This document shows positions 1 to 10,739 of a stretch of DNA of 64,000 bases, one piece after another. The stretch's first letter is position 1. Each line of letters starts with the position of its first letter. The notes beneath the pieces are model-generated. The model was not told the origin of the DNA and ran no database searches. It saw only the letters and a list, made by a program, of their open reading frames with translations. Position numbers and translations under genes: made by a program. Source of the stretch: Ditylenchus dipsaci (taxonomy: Eukaryota > Nematoda > Chromadorea > Rhabditida > Anguinidae); contig SADC01001227.1 in NCBI GenBank assembly GCA_004194705.1, positions 3,621,768-3,685,767 of the forward strand, read 5' to 3'.

Positions 1-9
1 AGTCAAGTA

Positions 10-367
10 CAGGGTGTTTCAAGAATTTCGAACACTTTTAAATTGCCATAACTTTTTTTGTAGACCGAATTTTCAAATTCTGTAAACGCAGATCGACTCA
101 GAATTGAAAAGCAATTTTTTGGTATATAAAGTCAAAAACACAATTTTTGCTTGGTCCTCGGACCTGTGTTTCGGGTCTGGACTGTGGATGGTCTTTGGAT
201 GGCAAGGCCTAAACCATCGGGGACCAAGCAAAAATCGTGTTTTTGACTTTATATACCAAAAAAATTGCTTCTCAATTTTGAGTCGATCTGCGTTTACAGA
301 ATTCGAAAATGCGGTCTACAAAAAGTTATGGCGATTTAAAAGTGTTCGAAATTCTTGAAACACCCTG
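10..367. mobile_element. Palindromic TA-flanked MITE (CAGGGTG family, copy 1)
   Basis: Near-perfect inverted repeat bounded by TA on both sides, with termini CAGGGTGTTTCAAGAATTTC and its complement. The arms meet in a core that carries a TTTTTGCTTGGTCC motif and its inverse. Relatives with the same core lie at 24955-25299 and 32724-33055. TA flanks and CAGGGTG ends suggest a Tc1/mariner-type non-autonomous element. It has no coding capacity: the ORFs across it are read-through of the palindrome. Confidence 0.8.
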
Positions 368-559
368 TACACAGAGTCGTGAGTTCTATCCCTCCATGGG
401 ATTCTCAACATGGTCAAATCCGAGACCGAGCAGCTGGTACTCCAGAAAGTTTCTCGCTGGGCCCTCAAGACTGGTCGCAAGCTGCCGAAGCATCGAAAAA
501 ACTGTTAGTATATCTACAACACTTTAACACTTCTCGTAAAAACGAAATGTTGGTTTAGA

Positions 560-840
560 GGCAAGATGTTGTGGTGCTGCATGCTGGAGTGCAAGGGTCG
601 AATGTTCGATCCCCAGTGGTAAATTTTGTTTTTTTGCCAGTGGAAAACCACAAAGGTCCACTGGAAGACAATCAAAAATCCAGTGGATTACCACTTTTTG
701 CCCAGTGGTAATCCGAGTTGCCACCTTTTTGCCACTGGTGAGCCACCATTCTGCCACCCCTATTCCTCTACCAACCACTGCCTCCAGGTGGCTCACCACT
801 GGCTGGATGGTGGTCTACCACTTGATTTAAATTACCTGTG
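560..840. repeat. CCAGTGG motif cluster next to a B-box-like sequence
   Basis: Dispersed short repeats of the type CCAGTGGTAATCC, in both orientations, spread over about 200 bases. They directly follow a tRNA-like promoter remnant around 585-620 (ATGTTCGATCCCC resembles a B box). It may be the terminal array of a degenerate transposon or a SINE remnant. No matching partner array is visible. Confidence 0.4.
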
Positions 841-946
841 TAAAATGGTCATTACGGAACCCTGATTTTGATAGAAAAAATCCGTGCCCATGATAATTAT
901 TGATTTCGTGCTGAATAAAAATATCAAATTGTAACATTGAACCCAC

Positions 947-1165
947 CCTGTTGAGCAATCGAGGCACTAGCTCCTGCAAACCAAATTGTTGAGGATTAAA
1001 CAGCATAGCAGTCGCCAGGTTTGAGTAGGTTAGCTTTGAGCAGAAATCCACGCCCTCGACAGGTCCCACAAACAATGCGACACTGCTGTTGGTGCATAAG
1101 AAAGGGATCCTGTCCTGACTGATCAGGTCAAATATAGAGGAATTCTGGCTAGTGGCGTTGGTGTA
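947..1165 (-). CDS. Isolated internal exon, unknown protein
   Basis: An open stretch of 73 codons is bounded by a good acceptor (ATTTTCAG just above 1165) and a donor (AGG/GTGGGT below 947), in phase 0 at both ends. The peptide starts YTNATSQNSS and has several N-x-S/T sequons, two cysteines and a mix of hydrophobic and polar residues, as in an extracellular or lumenal domain. I do not recognise the family. No partner exons were identified within a kilobase on either side, so it is either part of a long-intron gene running off the left end or a captured gene fragment. Existence of the exon is likely; function is unknown. Confidence 0.5.
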
Positions 1166-1519
1166 CTGAAAATGTAATTACAACAAATCTCACGAACACT
1201 TTTATAAATTTTAATTATATGATTTCAACTAGTGAAGGTTTTGCTAGAACTGTTGGAACCATACATAAATCAATTGGTGACTGAAGATATTTTCAAACCA
1301 CGAGGGCGGACAGGGCCTATTTGGCCACTGTTAAAGAGGACATTTAACAACCCTAGGTACGCCGCTTGAAAAGTTAATGATATACGAAACTAACTCAACT
1401 GCACATTCCACGTACTTTTCCAGGTCTGCATATTCATGTATTAAGCAAATCTTCATAGGAAATAAGCATTCATAGATGTTAAGTTAAATTTCACGAAATG
1501 AACTCGAAAAACTAGAATA

Positions 1520-2573
1520 CCGTATTCCTCTAATTGCCCCCTCCAATTGCCCCCCCCCTAGAGGTCGATCGAAAAATAAGCCACCATCCCCCCCCCTATA
1601 ATTGCAGACCCCCCCCCCCTACCTTGGTTCATGTGTGACAAGGTAGTCCGGATAACCGACAAAAACCAAAAAGTTTCTTGTTGCCGCAGAAAATTTTTTT
1701 TGCCAATAAAATACTTTTTCTACGCAACGGATATTTTCTTTTGCCGTGGAAAGTCGTTTCACAGCGAAAAAAAATCTGCGGCAAAAAAGTTATTTTACGG
1801 CAGAAAAAAATATTTCTGCGGCAAAAAGAAGTATTTTTACGGCAAGAAAAAGGTTTGCCTCTATTTTTTCGAAACCGTGTTTTAACCTTTTTTGCACATT
1901 TTTGGCGGTTGGTTATCAATAAGAAGATGTGTCCAAGATAATTGTTTGGTGAAGAGCAGTGTTGTCAATTTGGCTCGCGCGAGCCAAACGCTAGACCTAA
2001 AATCGCATGTCCTAACGAGCCACATGGTTTCGAGCCATATGGCTCGCTTTATTTATATATGCGAGCCAATTGGCTCGCGTACTTGTTTTTTAAGCGAGCC
2101 GAACGCGAGCCAAAACAATACGAGCCATTTGTATCGCGAATCATTTGGCTCGCAAACATCGGCTCGCGATTTATGTGATTTTTGAACGTCGATTTATTGT
2201 AAAGACAAGGAAAGGACAAATTACTAGCTCTGTTTGCAAAAAAAATCAGTCAAAAAATTGAAAAAATGAAAAAGTTAACTAGATTTAGGCTTCATTTCAG
2301 CAAACAATATTTTCCGCAAGCCGAACCATATGCTTATTATAGATGCGAGCCAAATGGCTCGCGAGCTAAGAAGCTTTTGTCACTTTGTTCCTTAACTTGG
2401 CGAGCCATATGGCTCGCGAGCCATACGGCTCGCAAGTTAGCTATTTGCGAGCCAGCAGCTCGCATGCTTTTTGAAATTTATGATCGAAAAATAAGCGCCC
2501 CCTTCCAATTGCCGCCCCCCCCAGAGGTCGATCGAAAAAAGGCGCCCCAGGGCGACAATTAGAGGAAATACGG
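1520..2573. mobile_element. CCGTATTTCC-family element (copy 1), TA-flanked, with nested insert
   Basis: Termini CCGTATTCCTCTAATTG and its inverse AATTAGAGGAAATACGG are flanked by TA. Both subterminal regions contain matching GAGGTCGATCGAAAAA stretches. The interior holds a run of irregular repeats (about 1640-1860, TTTACGGCA followed by A-rich sequence) and a truncated hAT-like GGCTCGC element at 1957-2464. Three further members lie at 41663-41904, 42929-43170 and 57996-59253. TA target duplication is inferred from the flanks. Confidence 0.75.
1957..2464. mobile_element. Truncated hAT-like element with GGCTCGC/GCGAGCC array (copy 1)
   Basis: Begins CAGTGTTGTCAATTTGGCTC and contains over twenty GGCTCGC or GCGAGCC units. 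Most of its length matches, in opposite orientation, the intact copy at 12831-13408, including a shared segment around CATATGCTTATTATAGATGC (or its inverse). The right terminus is missing and the sequence changes abruptly after GCCAGCAGCTCGC near 2464, so this copy is deleted at one end. Confidence 0.75.
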
Positions 2574-2577
2574 TAAT

Positions 2578-3475
2578 ACAGGGTTCGCAATCGTCCTTTT
2601 TAAATAGATTTGTCCTTTTTGCGGGACCAAAGTCTTTTTTATTTTTGAAGTTTTTAGTCGAAATATTTTTTTCGCTCCAAATTGCAATGGTTGTAACTAA
2701 AAACACGCACCAAAATACCGATTTCCCGCAGTAAATACATAAATAAGAGTCTTTCTCAGTGTTTTCCAATTATAAATTATAATTTTTTTTTGAATCAACA
2801 TGTAGCGCTAAATTTCTAGTTCCTAATGAGCTATAAACTGGATCAATGTGATGTGTGAAAGTGATGGCTAAGATGGTTTTTTGAAAAGCGCGAAGTAGTT
2901 TCACAATGCATTTTCCTCAAACTTTTTTCAAACATATGGAGCCAGTTGATGGCTCATTAGAAACTAGAGATTCAGGGCTACATGCAGTGTTCTCAATAGT
3001 CAGAGGCAGAATGGAAATTCAGAATGAAATTCAAAAATTGTGACAGTCAGAAAGCGCGGGAAATTATTCTGACTGTCAGAAATGAGAGTCAGAAGAAAAA
3101 TCGATCAGATCACGCTGTTTTTTCCATGTGTGATTGTCATTTCTGAGAGTCAGAAAGAGTCTGACATTCAGAATAATTTCCCGCGCTTTCTGACTGTCAG
3201 AATTTTTGAATTTCATTCTGACTTTCCATTCTGCCTCTGACTATTGAGAACGCTGGCTACATGTTGATCTAAAAAAGTAATTCTACGATTGTTAAAACAC
3301 CGAGAAATATTCTTGTTTATGTATTTAGTGCGGGAAATCAGTATTTTGGTGCGTGAAATCAATTTTAGCCAATAGCAATAAGCACTCGATAAAATGACCC
3401 TTTTTCTTCAAAAATGTTCAAAATGTCCACTTTTTACCCAAATGTCCTTTTTTCGAAATTTTTCATTACGGACCC
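2578..3475. mobile_element. Imperfect palindrome (TTGTCCTTTTT family) hosting a hAT MITE
   Basis: Left end CAGGGTTCGCAATCG and right end CATTACGGACCCTG are inverted. Both arms share GTCCTTTTT and ACCAAAATACCGATTTCCCG-like segments. Within it a second inverted repeat (ATCAACATGTAGC at about 2796, with its inverse ending about 3272) was later split by a hAT MITE at 2985-3255. Related A-rich sequence is seen at 28513-28699 and 47222-48613. No clear target duplication survives. Confidence 0.55.
2985..3255. mobile_element. hAT-like MITE, 8-bp target duplication GCTACATG
   Basis: A 271-bp palindrome with ends CAGTGTTCTCAATAGTCAG and its inverse, flanked on both sides by a perfect 8-bp direct repeat, GCTACATG. 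The CAGTG...C-CTG ends and 8-bp duplication are hAT hallmarks. It is inserted in the arm of an older palindromic repeat, and the pre-insertion site can be read directly. Confidence 0.9.
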
Positions 3476-3594
3476 TGAATAATAACAAGGCAAATTTATA
3501 CCATCGTCAAGCAAACTTGACACCTTCCTAAGGACACCTTCCTACCACGTTTTAACAATGAAAAGTAAGTATTAAAGGGGTGGGAAACTTTATA

Positions 3595-3768
3595 CAGTCG
3601 ACTCCCTCCATAGTGCATACCCAAGGGACCAACCCCAGGTGTGCACTATGGGGGGGGGGGGTTACTATGAAGGGAGTTGACTGTGTAGTGGCCAACCACA
3701 TCGGGACCGGGTGTGCACTATGGGGGGTGTACACTATGGCGGGTGTACACTATGGAGGGAGTCGACTG
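3595..3768. mobile_element. pogo/Tigger-like TA-flanked MITE (CAGTCGACTCCC)
   Basis: Termini CAGTCGACTCCCTCCATAGT and the inverse ending GGGAGTCGACTG, with TA on the left flank. Internal repeats of GTGCACTATGG/GTACACTATGG. The architecture (short TIR, then repeated 'NNGTACACTA' units, then 'GGGACCAACCCCAGG') is shared with 5623-5810, 17639-17825 and 50557-50713, although the bodies differ. pogo-type assignment is inferred from the CAGTYRACTC ends and TA flanks. Confidence 0.65.
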
Positions 3769-3771
3769 AAT

Positions 3772-3862
3772 ACGCATCGCCGTAGGTCACAGGTTCGACT
3801 ACCACTGGGTGCAAGCCCTGTTTTTTTCTCCTTTTATTTACAAGTTTGGTGTCAAAATGTAG
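3772..3862 (+). repeat. tRNA-derived SINE 3' portion (copy 1)
   Basis: Contains a Pol III B-box-like stretch (GGTTCGACTACC) followed by CACTGGGTGCA, a T-rich tail, then ATTTACAAGTTTGGTGTCAA. The same succession is present at about 54150-54258, where the B box is the perfect consensus GGTTCGAATCC. A tRNA-related head and shared tail at two places indicate a SINE family. Confidence 0.55.
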
Positions 3863-4686
3863 CTAAGATCCTCAACTTTTATTTGAGCTATCATACACAT
3901 GAAAGTTAGTATAAAGTTAGAGCTAAAATATAAAAAATTTGAACCATGTCCAATTCGATGAAATCCTCAATATAACTATCCCAGTACTTTTCGTATCATG
4001 GAGCTGACGTTTTTCCCAGTTTTAATTTACATACTCATTTGCAACCTTACATTCAAAATGTAGACCAGCTTCTTGCCGTCATTTTCAGTATACGGTTGTA
4101 TAAAACCATGTGTATTTAAATCACAAAAATGTCAGTTCCTTAACAATACTGAAATCCTACCACTCAATAGTACTCATTTCTTCCCGGATCAAACCCTTCG
4201 CTAGCTACGTTGTTTTTTTGAAGTGATTTTGGTGTGAAAAAATTTCTATCTTGTTCCCTATGAAATACGTGACTCTAGTAAGTCACTAAACGCGTGGACA
4301 ATTAAAAAAATTGGTGGAGGCATCAGGCTGTGCAAAGATAAGTACGCACCATTTTGGCTGGTTTCCTCTAATTTGGTGGTCATTTGCCGAGAATCCCAAA
4401 ATTGAGGCAGTTGATGACAGCAATCAGTGCTGGAAATGGTTGCAATCGATTGCTCGATTGCTTGATTTTTGGACCTAATAGTCAAAAAACTTACTAAAAA
4501 GTAAATTAAAACACCCGTAGAGAGACTTGAACTTTCGACAATATGCGATGTGTATATAAAGTCCCCCCCTTAAAATCAAAACATCTGCCTACAGCTATAA
4601 CACCTTCATTGAGAGACCACTCAAATATAGCTGCGTCAAAAATATTGCATACAAAAATTATAATATGTATTCTTGTCTTTCAGTCT

Positions 4687-5293
4687 TCACTTGGTGCTGG
4701 TCATCATCACTACGAATTCTGAAAGACAATCGGCAATATAGTTTTCAGAATAGCGCTTTTAAAGTCATACCTTCATAGCTGACTTGTCCATCGCCATCCA
4801 GGTCGGCTTCCGGATCATCTCGTCGATTTCTTCGTCAGTCAATTTCTCGCCCAGATTGATCATTACATGACGCAGCTCCGAAGCTGAGATGAATCCGCTA
4901 CCATCTTTATCGAAAACCTAGAACTATGAGCACTCAGATCGCACAGTCATCTACACAAGCTGAAGAACTGACCCTGAAAGCCTCCTTAATCTCATCTCGG
5001 CAGTCGGTGTTCTTCATCTTTCGAGCCATCATAGTCAGAAATTCCGGAAAGTCGACCGTGCCATTACCTAAATTCACCCAAAAATCATTCGTTCAATGAG
5101 TAAAACATAGGTCTAACCATCAGCATCAACCTCATTGATCATTTCTGGAGATCAGCTTCAGTAGGGTTTTGACAAGGGCACGCATCACAGTGCCCAGCTC
5201 TTTGGCATTGATCGTTCCATCTCCATCCTGATCGAAGAGAACGAAGGCTTCCTTGAATTCGTCGATTTGCTCCTGATTTAGCTGATCGGACAT
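4687..5293 (-). CDS. Calmodulin
   Basis: Calcium-sensing EF-hand protein that binds and regulates many cytosolic targets. Four exons: 5293-5118, 5067-4973, 4917-4771 and 4718-4687, with GT-AG introns of about 50 bases (one about 50 and one about 52). The protein starts [17 protein letters not shown] and shows EF loops [24 protein letters not shown] and [12 protein letters not shown], plus a fourth beginning DLDGDGQ. The end is [11 protein letters not shown]. Expected length is about 150 residues, one longer than the usual 148-149. The frame is broken three times by apparent one-base deletions (near 5172, 5143 and 4811). With those allowed, exon phases agree perfectly, so the breaks look like assembly errors. 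Family assignment is secure; whether the locus is intact depends on the sequence quality. Confidence 0.93.
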
Positions 5294-5622
5294 TTTTGGA
5301 TACGCAGACTAAATTGAATAGACTAGAAACATCGAATGGAAGCGCAAAACACATAGGTCAATCCAGGGTTAAAACCGTCGTTCTAGTCATCGCAACTGAA
5401 TTGCCCGTAGTATATTTACGTTTCCAGAAACGGAAGACGACGGTGTCTGGAAACCGTTTTACTCAAACAAAAATGGAAACCAACCCATTCTCTGAAACTA
5501 AAATTGTAGTGGCGAAACCATTTCGAATTTTTTTATTTTGAAATTGCAACACAAACAATTCGGGCAATCCCACTTTCAGGAACAAAATTTATATTGTAAC
5601 CGTTTCAAAAGGCCGTCTTATA

Positions 5623-5810
5623 CAGTGAAAACTCCCATTAACGTAACTCCAAGGGACCAGCTCCAGAGTTACATTAATAGGAGTTTACGTTAATCGGAGT
5701 GGACGTTATTCAGGGTTTACGTTATGTGAAAACCAATCAAACCGGCACTGGTGTCACGTTAATGAGAGTTTTACGTTAATCGGAGTTCACGCTATTGGGA
5801 GTTTTGACTG
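5623..5810. mobile_element. pogo/Tigger-like TA-flanked MITE (CAGTGAAAACTCCC)
   Basis: Ends CAGTGAAAACTCCCATTAAC and the inverse CAAT/GGGAGTTTTGACTG, flanked by TA on both sides. The interior repeats GTTACGTTAATCGGAGT-like units and the diagnostic 'AAGGGACCAGCTCCAG' segment shared with other members of this group. Non-coding. Confidence 0.7.
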
Positions 5811-7009
5811 TATCAAAAACTTTCTTACAACAAGTATGGTCTTTTAAAGGAGGACAGACAATAGGGGGAGGGGGATTTTGACTAGAAAATGGGATTTTGC
5901 GAACTTAAGTTAATTTAATTTTTACTTTTAACCCCTAATTTTTTTCACACTAATCGTTATTAACATGAATCCACCTGACAAAAAACGGCTGTACCTGAAA
6001 ACACCCGTCAAAAACATTAAATCTCCCGTCAAAATCATTAAATATCCCGTCAAATTTTTAAAAACTTCTCGTTCTAGGTGTATACTTTCATCTACATATA
6101 GTATTTTTGTCGGTTTCTCTGGGGGAGTACAATGGAATAGCGGCAGAAATTCGATCCTCGCTTTGACTCTTTCAGGGACGGATACGCTTCGCAAGATTCT
6201 GATTGAAATTCGCACTACCACCCGTGATCACATTTGGCAAGCACAACAAGTGAAATCTCTCGTTCAAGTAAAATTTTTACTCTTATTTTGCAATTTAATG
6301 CCTTTTTTGTCAAATAAAAGGGGGTAAAAATTTCAAAAAGGATGCATTTGCCCCTAAAGAGGGCATTATGGCCACCCTGCCCGCAAGTTTGAAAAAATTT
6401 CAAAAAGTTTTTCAATGTGATGCACAAAAATAAGTAACACAAAGGAAAAAGTGATACACAAAAAAGTGACACACCAAAAAAGTGACACACCAAAAAAAAT
6501 TGACACGCAAAAAATGACACACCAAAAAGGTGACACACATTAAAAGTGACTGCTCATCGATTGGATACAAAAAGTGATTGATACATCGATTGGATACACC
6601 ATCGATTGGATACATCGATTGGATACACCATCGATTGGATACATCGATTGGATACACCATCGATTGGATACATCGATTGGATACACTTTTTTCAAATTCG
6701 TGCCATTTTTAACTCAAAACAACCTAACTTGCAACAAATAATCGGCTCTAGGTGAATTCATCCTCAACCAATTCATCCTCGGTGAATTCATCCTCCTTTT
6801 TGTCCTGGGCAGAATATGTTTAAAGACCTGATTTTTATATATTAAGAGAGCACCCTCATTTTGTGGGGCACCCTCAGAGAGCACCCTTATTGATGTCGGG
6901 ACCAAACAAGGGCCAAAGAATTGACCACCCTAACCAAAATTCCTGGGTATATAACTCCTGGTCAGGTGGGTGTCCACCTGGATAGCCTAAAAATGGAAGC
7001 AAAAAAAGT

Positions 7010-7062
7010 TTACACTTAGTGGGACTCGAACTAGTAACCTCGGTGACAGCAACCCCTCCCAA
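7010..7062 (-). repeat. tRNA-like B-box sequence
   Basis: On the minus strand AGTTCGAGTCCCACTAAGTG resembles a Pol III B box with part of a T arm, preceded by GTCACCGAGGTTACT. It could be the remains of a tRNA-derived SINE. It does not fold as a full tRNA by eye. Confidence 0.3.
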
Positions 7063-7064
7063 TT

Positions 7065-7395
7065 TATACCAAGTGGTCGTAACCAGGTGGTCGACCACTT
7101 GGATCAAATTTTTTTTACTTTTTAGAGTTCCAAAAAAAAATTCTGCACTAATTTGAGCATGCTGAAGATGGTTTGACAGTGGTAAAATCACGTTTATCAA
7201 GAAATTTCGATTTATCGCTAACGATTGATTTTGATAAATCAAGAATTACCAATAACTCGAAAATTTCTTGATAAAACGTGATTTTACCACTGTCAAACCA
7301 TCTTCAGCTTGCTCGAATTAGCGCAAAAAAATTAATTTGGAACCGAAAACGTAAAAATAATTTTCGATCCAAGTGGTCGACCACTTGGTTTGGTG
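7065..7395. mobile_element. Palindromic MITE (GGTTTGACAGTGGTAAAA family, copy 1)
   Basis: Inverted repeat centred near 7225. Both arms contain AGTGGTCGACCACTTGG (itself palindromic) and AAGATGGTTTGACAGTGG. A second copy at 51516-51900 shares the subterminal and central segments. Boundaries of this copy are approximate. Confidence 0.65.
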
Positions 7396-8751
7396 CATGG
7401 ATTCTCAGGGTGATGTAGAGGTTGCTAGTGAAAAAAAATGTTTCGGACGCGAAAACGTAAAAAAATTTCATCCAAGTGGACGACCACTTGGTTCGGTTTG
7501 GTAAATGTTCGTAAATTGAGTGGTTGGTATTATTTGGTATTATAAAACAATCTTCAGCATAAAATTTTTTGTATGCTAAAATCGGGTTTTTAGTGATTAA
7601 GGCCGCACTTGTGTGATTCAGAGCCATTTTATGAGCCATTTTATAATTTATTTTATAGCCATTTATAATTTATAGATATATTTTATGAGTTTTATAAGTT
7701 TTTATGAGCATATAAGTTTTTATATAAGTTTTATAAGCATATAATTATAATATATAAGCATATAAGTTTTTATGAGAAGTTTTTATGAGTTTTTATGAGC
7801 CATTTTATAGATTCAGAGCCATTTTAATAGTGATTCAGAGCCATTTTATTATGGCGTTAAATTCACTTTTAGCTGGTTTGTTTTAGAGGTTTGAGTTCGT
7901 TTTGGATGGTTTGAGACCATTCGGGGTGTTTAAGGTGGTTTTGAGTGGTTTGGGGCGGCTTCGGATGGTTTGGGACCATTGGGGGTGAACAAAACCCTTT
8001 CACCTAAGTTTAAAAATATAACAACTATATTTCCTGTCAAGACAAAAAGGAGGATGAATTCACCGAGGATGAATTCACCGGAGGATGAATTCGCTAGAGG
8101 ATGAATTCACCGAGGATGAATTGGTTGAGGATGAATTCACCGTCGCCCCCAATAATCAACCAACAGCAAATGATCGACCAATAAACAAATTTATTCAAAC
8201 AAACAATAACAATAATTCAGAACAAACAAAAAACATTCAATTAGAACGGCGAAATACATTTCTATCCTCGATATATACAATATTCTGATTCAACGGCAAA
8301 GGAGCGACTTCATTGTGTGGCAAACGATCAACATCATTGTGAGGCAAAAGATTGTGATAACTTGAGGCATAGGTTCCACTAGCGCTGCTTCTTGAATATT
8401 TCCTTCTGCATCTTCTCTTAAAACATTCCTAAAACCAATAAATAGACAGGAAGCTTTCAATTTACTACCTGCAATCATCCGAAGCGATGCCCATCAAACG
8501 GCCAATTCTCATCAAGTACTTTCCCAGTGTTTTTTCGTAGACGGCCTCACCAATCATGCCTTCGTCAGTTGATAAGAACAAAATTAAATCATTCTAAAAT
8601 TAAAGACAATTTTTACTGTTTACAATATCTATAACTCATACGCTAGCCTCCAGAATCCCTCTTGTCGTTTCGACATAATTCGCCGAGGTTCTTTCGGAGG
8701 TTGACGAGCTTCATAGACATCATACGCGTCAAGTTCTTCGGTATGGCATAA

Positions 8752-10395
8752 CTAAATTAAGTAAGAAGTAAAAGGGAATTGATAAAACAATACCTTTTTA
8801 AAGGATACCGCCCAATTTCCAAGTTTTGCATTCATCGAGAAGTGTAGTCGCTGCTTGCTGTGGTAACTTTCTGCGTGATTGGTTGTGCGTGGTCTCTGTA
8901 GCCGAATAAACAAAAGATTTCTTTTTGACAACCATGTCTGCCTAAAACAATCATGTTCGCAGAAATAGAGTATAAAATCATACTCAAAATAGGCAATCAG
9001 TTTCTCAAGCTGTTCGCTCAATTCAACTTCAAAGTTCTCTTCAATCACCTTGTTCCGGATTACTTGCACGCATGATTCCCATTCGGCCATCGGTGTAATT
9101 TGAAGAGCGCCTATCATTCGGACAATCTTACGCAAGCTGCCATTTGTTTCATATTCAATCGATAATCCCAGTCCTTGTAACTAAATCAGAGTTTACCCAA
9201 ATTAAGCTACTGAAATATACCTTCCGATAAATCCCTTGTTTTGAATGGAAAGAACACAATTTCACGGACACGCCTGGGAAAACTTCGGCAAAAGATGAGT
9301 AAGCGGCAACCTCCGCATCAAAGTTAGCGAACGAAATAGAATTGACAATTGAGACTTCAAGGAGAGCATCGTGAACTAAACAAATTAACTAAAAAAAAGC
9401 GAACATTAAACAAATTCACCCTTTTGCCACATCTTGAGGTATGTTTCCGTCGTTTTTCGCTTCAAAAGTACTGTGACCAAAGGTGTCGAATGAACTTGAC
9501 GGATAAGCCCGAAAATCCGATATACTTGATGTGTTCCTTTTGGTGCGAATTTAAAGGTACCATCACAGACAATATGGTGACAATTGCTTAGAAGACGGAG
9601 CTGGCCAGGTGAAGAGAATATAAGCATATCATTGTCTAAGAGTTCCACACAATATATAGTAATTTGATAGAAAAATTCCATACCGCCAAAAAGCAAAAAG
9701 TTTTTCGCCAAAGTGTGCCTGTCCAACAGTAGCCGCGGTACCTCGAAGTGTAAGATGCATAGCTTCATTCTCGTTGCCATAAATTCCTGGAAAGTCTTCA
9801 CATTTGGATACTTCTTTCTCTTAGCACGAAGAAGCGCATTTTGCACCGCGACAACATTGCCAATTGCTGCGCTTCGGACTTCTGCTTTTCTAAAATATTA
9901 ATTAGCTAATTACAAAAACAAGTTGTTCACCTTGCTCCGTTAGCCCTTGACATTCTTGCACTAGCCGGCCATCGATTCGAATCCTTGCTTGTGAGCCCGT
10001 TCTTGTGCTCCTGCGGCTAACTCCGCTTGAATACTACGCCGAGATTGCAATCCCGTAACCTAAAAAACAGAGAAATTAGAAACATGTCATAAAATAAACC
10101 TCATTGTTGTTCTTTGGAAGACAGACGTGCTGGTACTCCGCTGCTGCTTCCGCATCCACCATTGACTAGTGCTCAAATTGAATTTGATTGAAGAAACAAC
10201 CATTGCTCGAAGCGGATTTTGATATTTTACACTTTTGCATCCTGAGCATCGGAAATAGCCAATATCGATTCCATCCTTGTTGATTGTGCGACCTGTCTTC
10301 GTCCAAATATAGCAGCCGCTGCGATCCTCAGTATATGTTTTCGGAGCAGTTCTTGGACCAATGCGTTTTGAGTGAACAAGTTCCATGTTAGCCAA
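8752..10395 (-). CDS. Mutator-like (MULE) transposase with N-terminal zinc-binding FLYWCH-like domain
   Basis: DDE transposase of a Mutator-like element. Exons appear at about 10395-10097, 10064-9940, 9891-9419, 9376-9231 and 9183-8793. The N-terminal part has CYIWTKTGRT...YFRCSGCKSV, resembling a FLYWCH/WRKY-GCM-type zinc finger. The catalytic core is recognisable: CDGTFKFAPKGTHQVYRIFG (first Asp and the usual DGTF motif), PLVTVLLKRKTTETYLKMW, then FPGVSVKLCSFHSKQGIYRK (C..H motif) and RTTNHAESYHSKQRLH (the conserved RTNN-x-E-H region). It lies inside the matched tandem-repeat termini at 6412 and 10738. The second exon has an in-frame stop in every simple reading, so the gene may be decayed or carry sequencing errors. 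The 3' end below 8750 is uncertain. Confidence 0.8.
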
Positions 10396-10739
10396 GATTA
10401 TCTAAAACGCAGAGAATAGAATTGTAAAATGCACATATAATACTGTTATGCTGAAAACAAAGCTCACAAAATGAACAATATAAAATGACAAAACTATTTG
10501 TTGCAAGTTAGGTTGTTTTGAGTTAAAAATGGCACGAATTTGAAAAAAGTGTATCCAATCGATGTATCAATCGATGGTGTATCCAATCGATGTATCCAAT
10601 CGATGGTGTATCCAATCGATGTATCCAATCGATGGTGTATCCAATCGATGTATCCAATCACTTTTTGTATCCAATCGATGGTTTACCATTAAAAGTGTGA
10701 CACACACACTTTTTAAGTGTGACACACAAAAAGTGTGGT

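Larger units (their letters stand above)
6744..8148. mobile_element. MULE-like guest element with GGTGAATTCATCCTC termini
   Basis: Inverted termini made of repeated GGTGAATTCATCCTC units (6752-6795 and, inverse, 8050-8140). Candidate 9-bp target duplication CAAATAATC/CCAATAATC, one mismatch. It lies just inside the left terminus of the 6.41-10.74 kb MULE, so it is the younger of the two. The interior contains the palindromic MITE 7065-7395 and an AT-rich stretch of TTTTATGAG repeats (7625-7860). No coding region seen. Confidence 0.65.
6412..10738. mobile_element. MULE element with tandem-repeat inverted termini, probably autonomous
   Basis: Each terminus consists of two stacked arrays: outer GTGACACACC-type units with A-rich spacers (6415-6540; 10690-10738) and inner ATCGATTGGATACACC units (6555-6685; 10552-10680 in inverse). 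Beyond the arrays both arms read into GTGCCATTTTTAACTCAAAA and GCAACAAAT, also inverted. The interior encodes a MULE-type transposase on the minus strand. The exact outer boundary and target duplication are not resolvable because the arrays end in low-complexity sequence. It carries a younger guest at 6744-8148. Confidence 0.8.

Noticed and set aside
4687..5293. Calmodulin as a pseudogene, or as a case of programmed frameshifting
   Set aside because: Three separate one-base losses at different places, normal splice sites and conserved residues on both sides, and similar losses in other genes fit sequence error better.
5928..6327. ORFs of 97 and 120 codons on opposite strands
   Set aside because: They lie in the arm of the TTAA composite element, including the CCCGTCAAA array; no motif.
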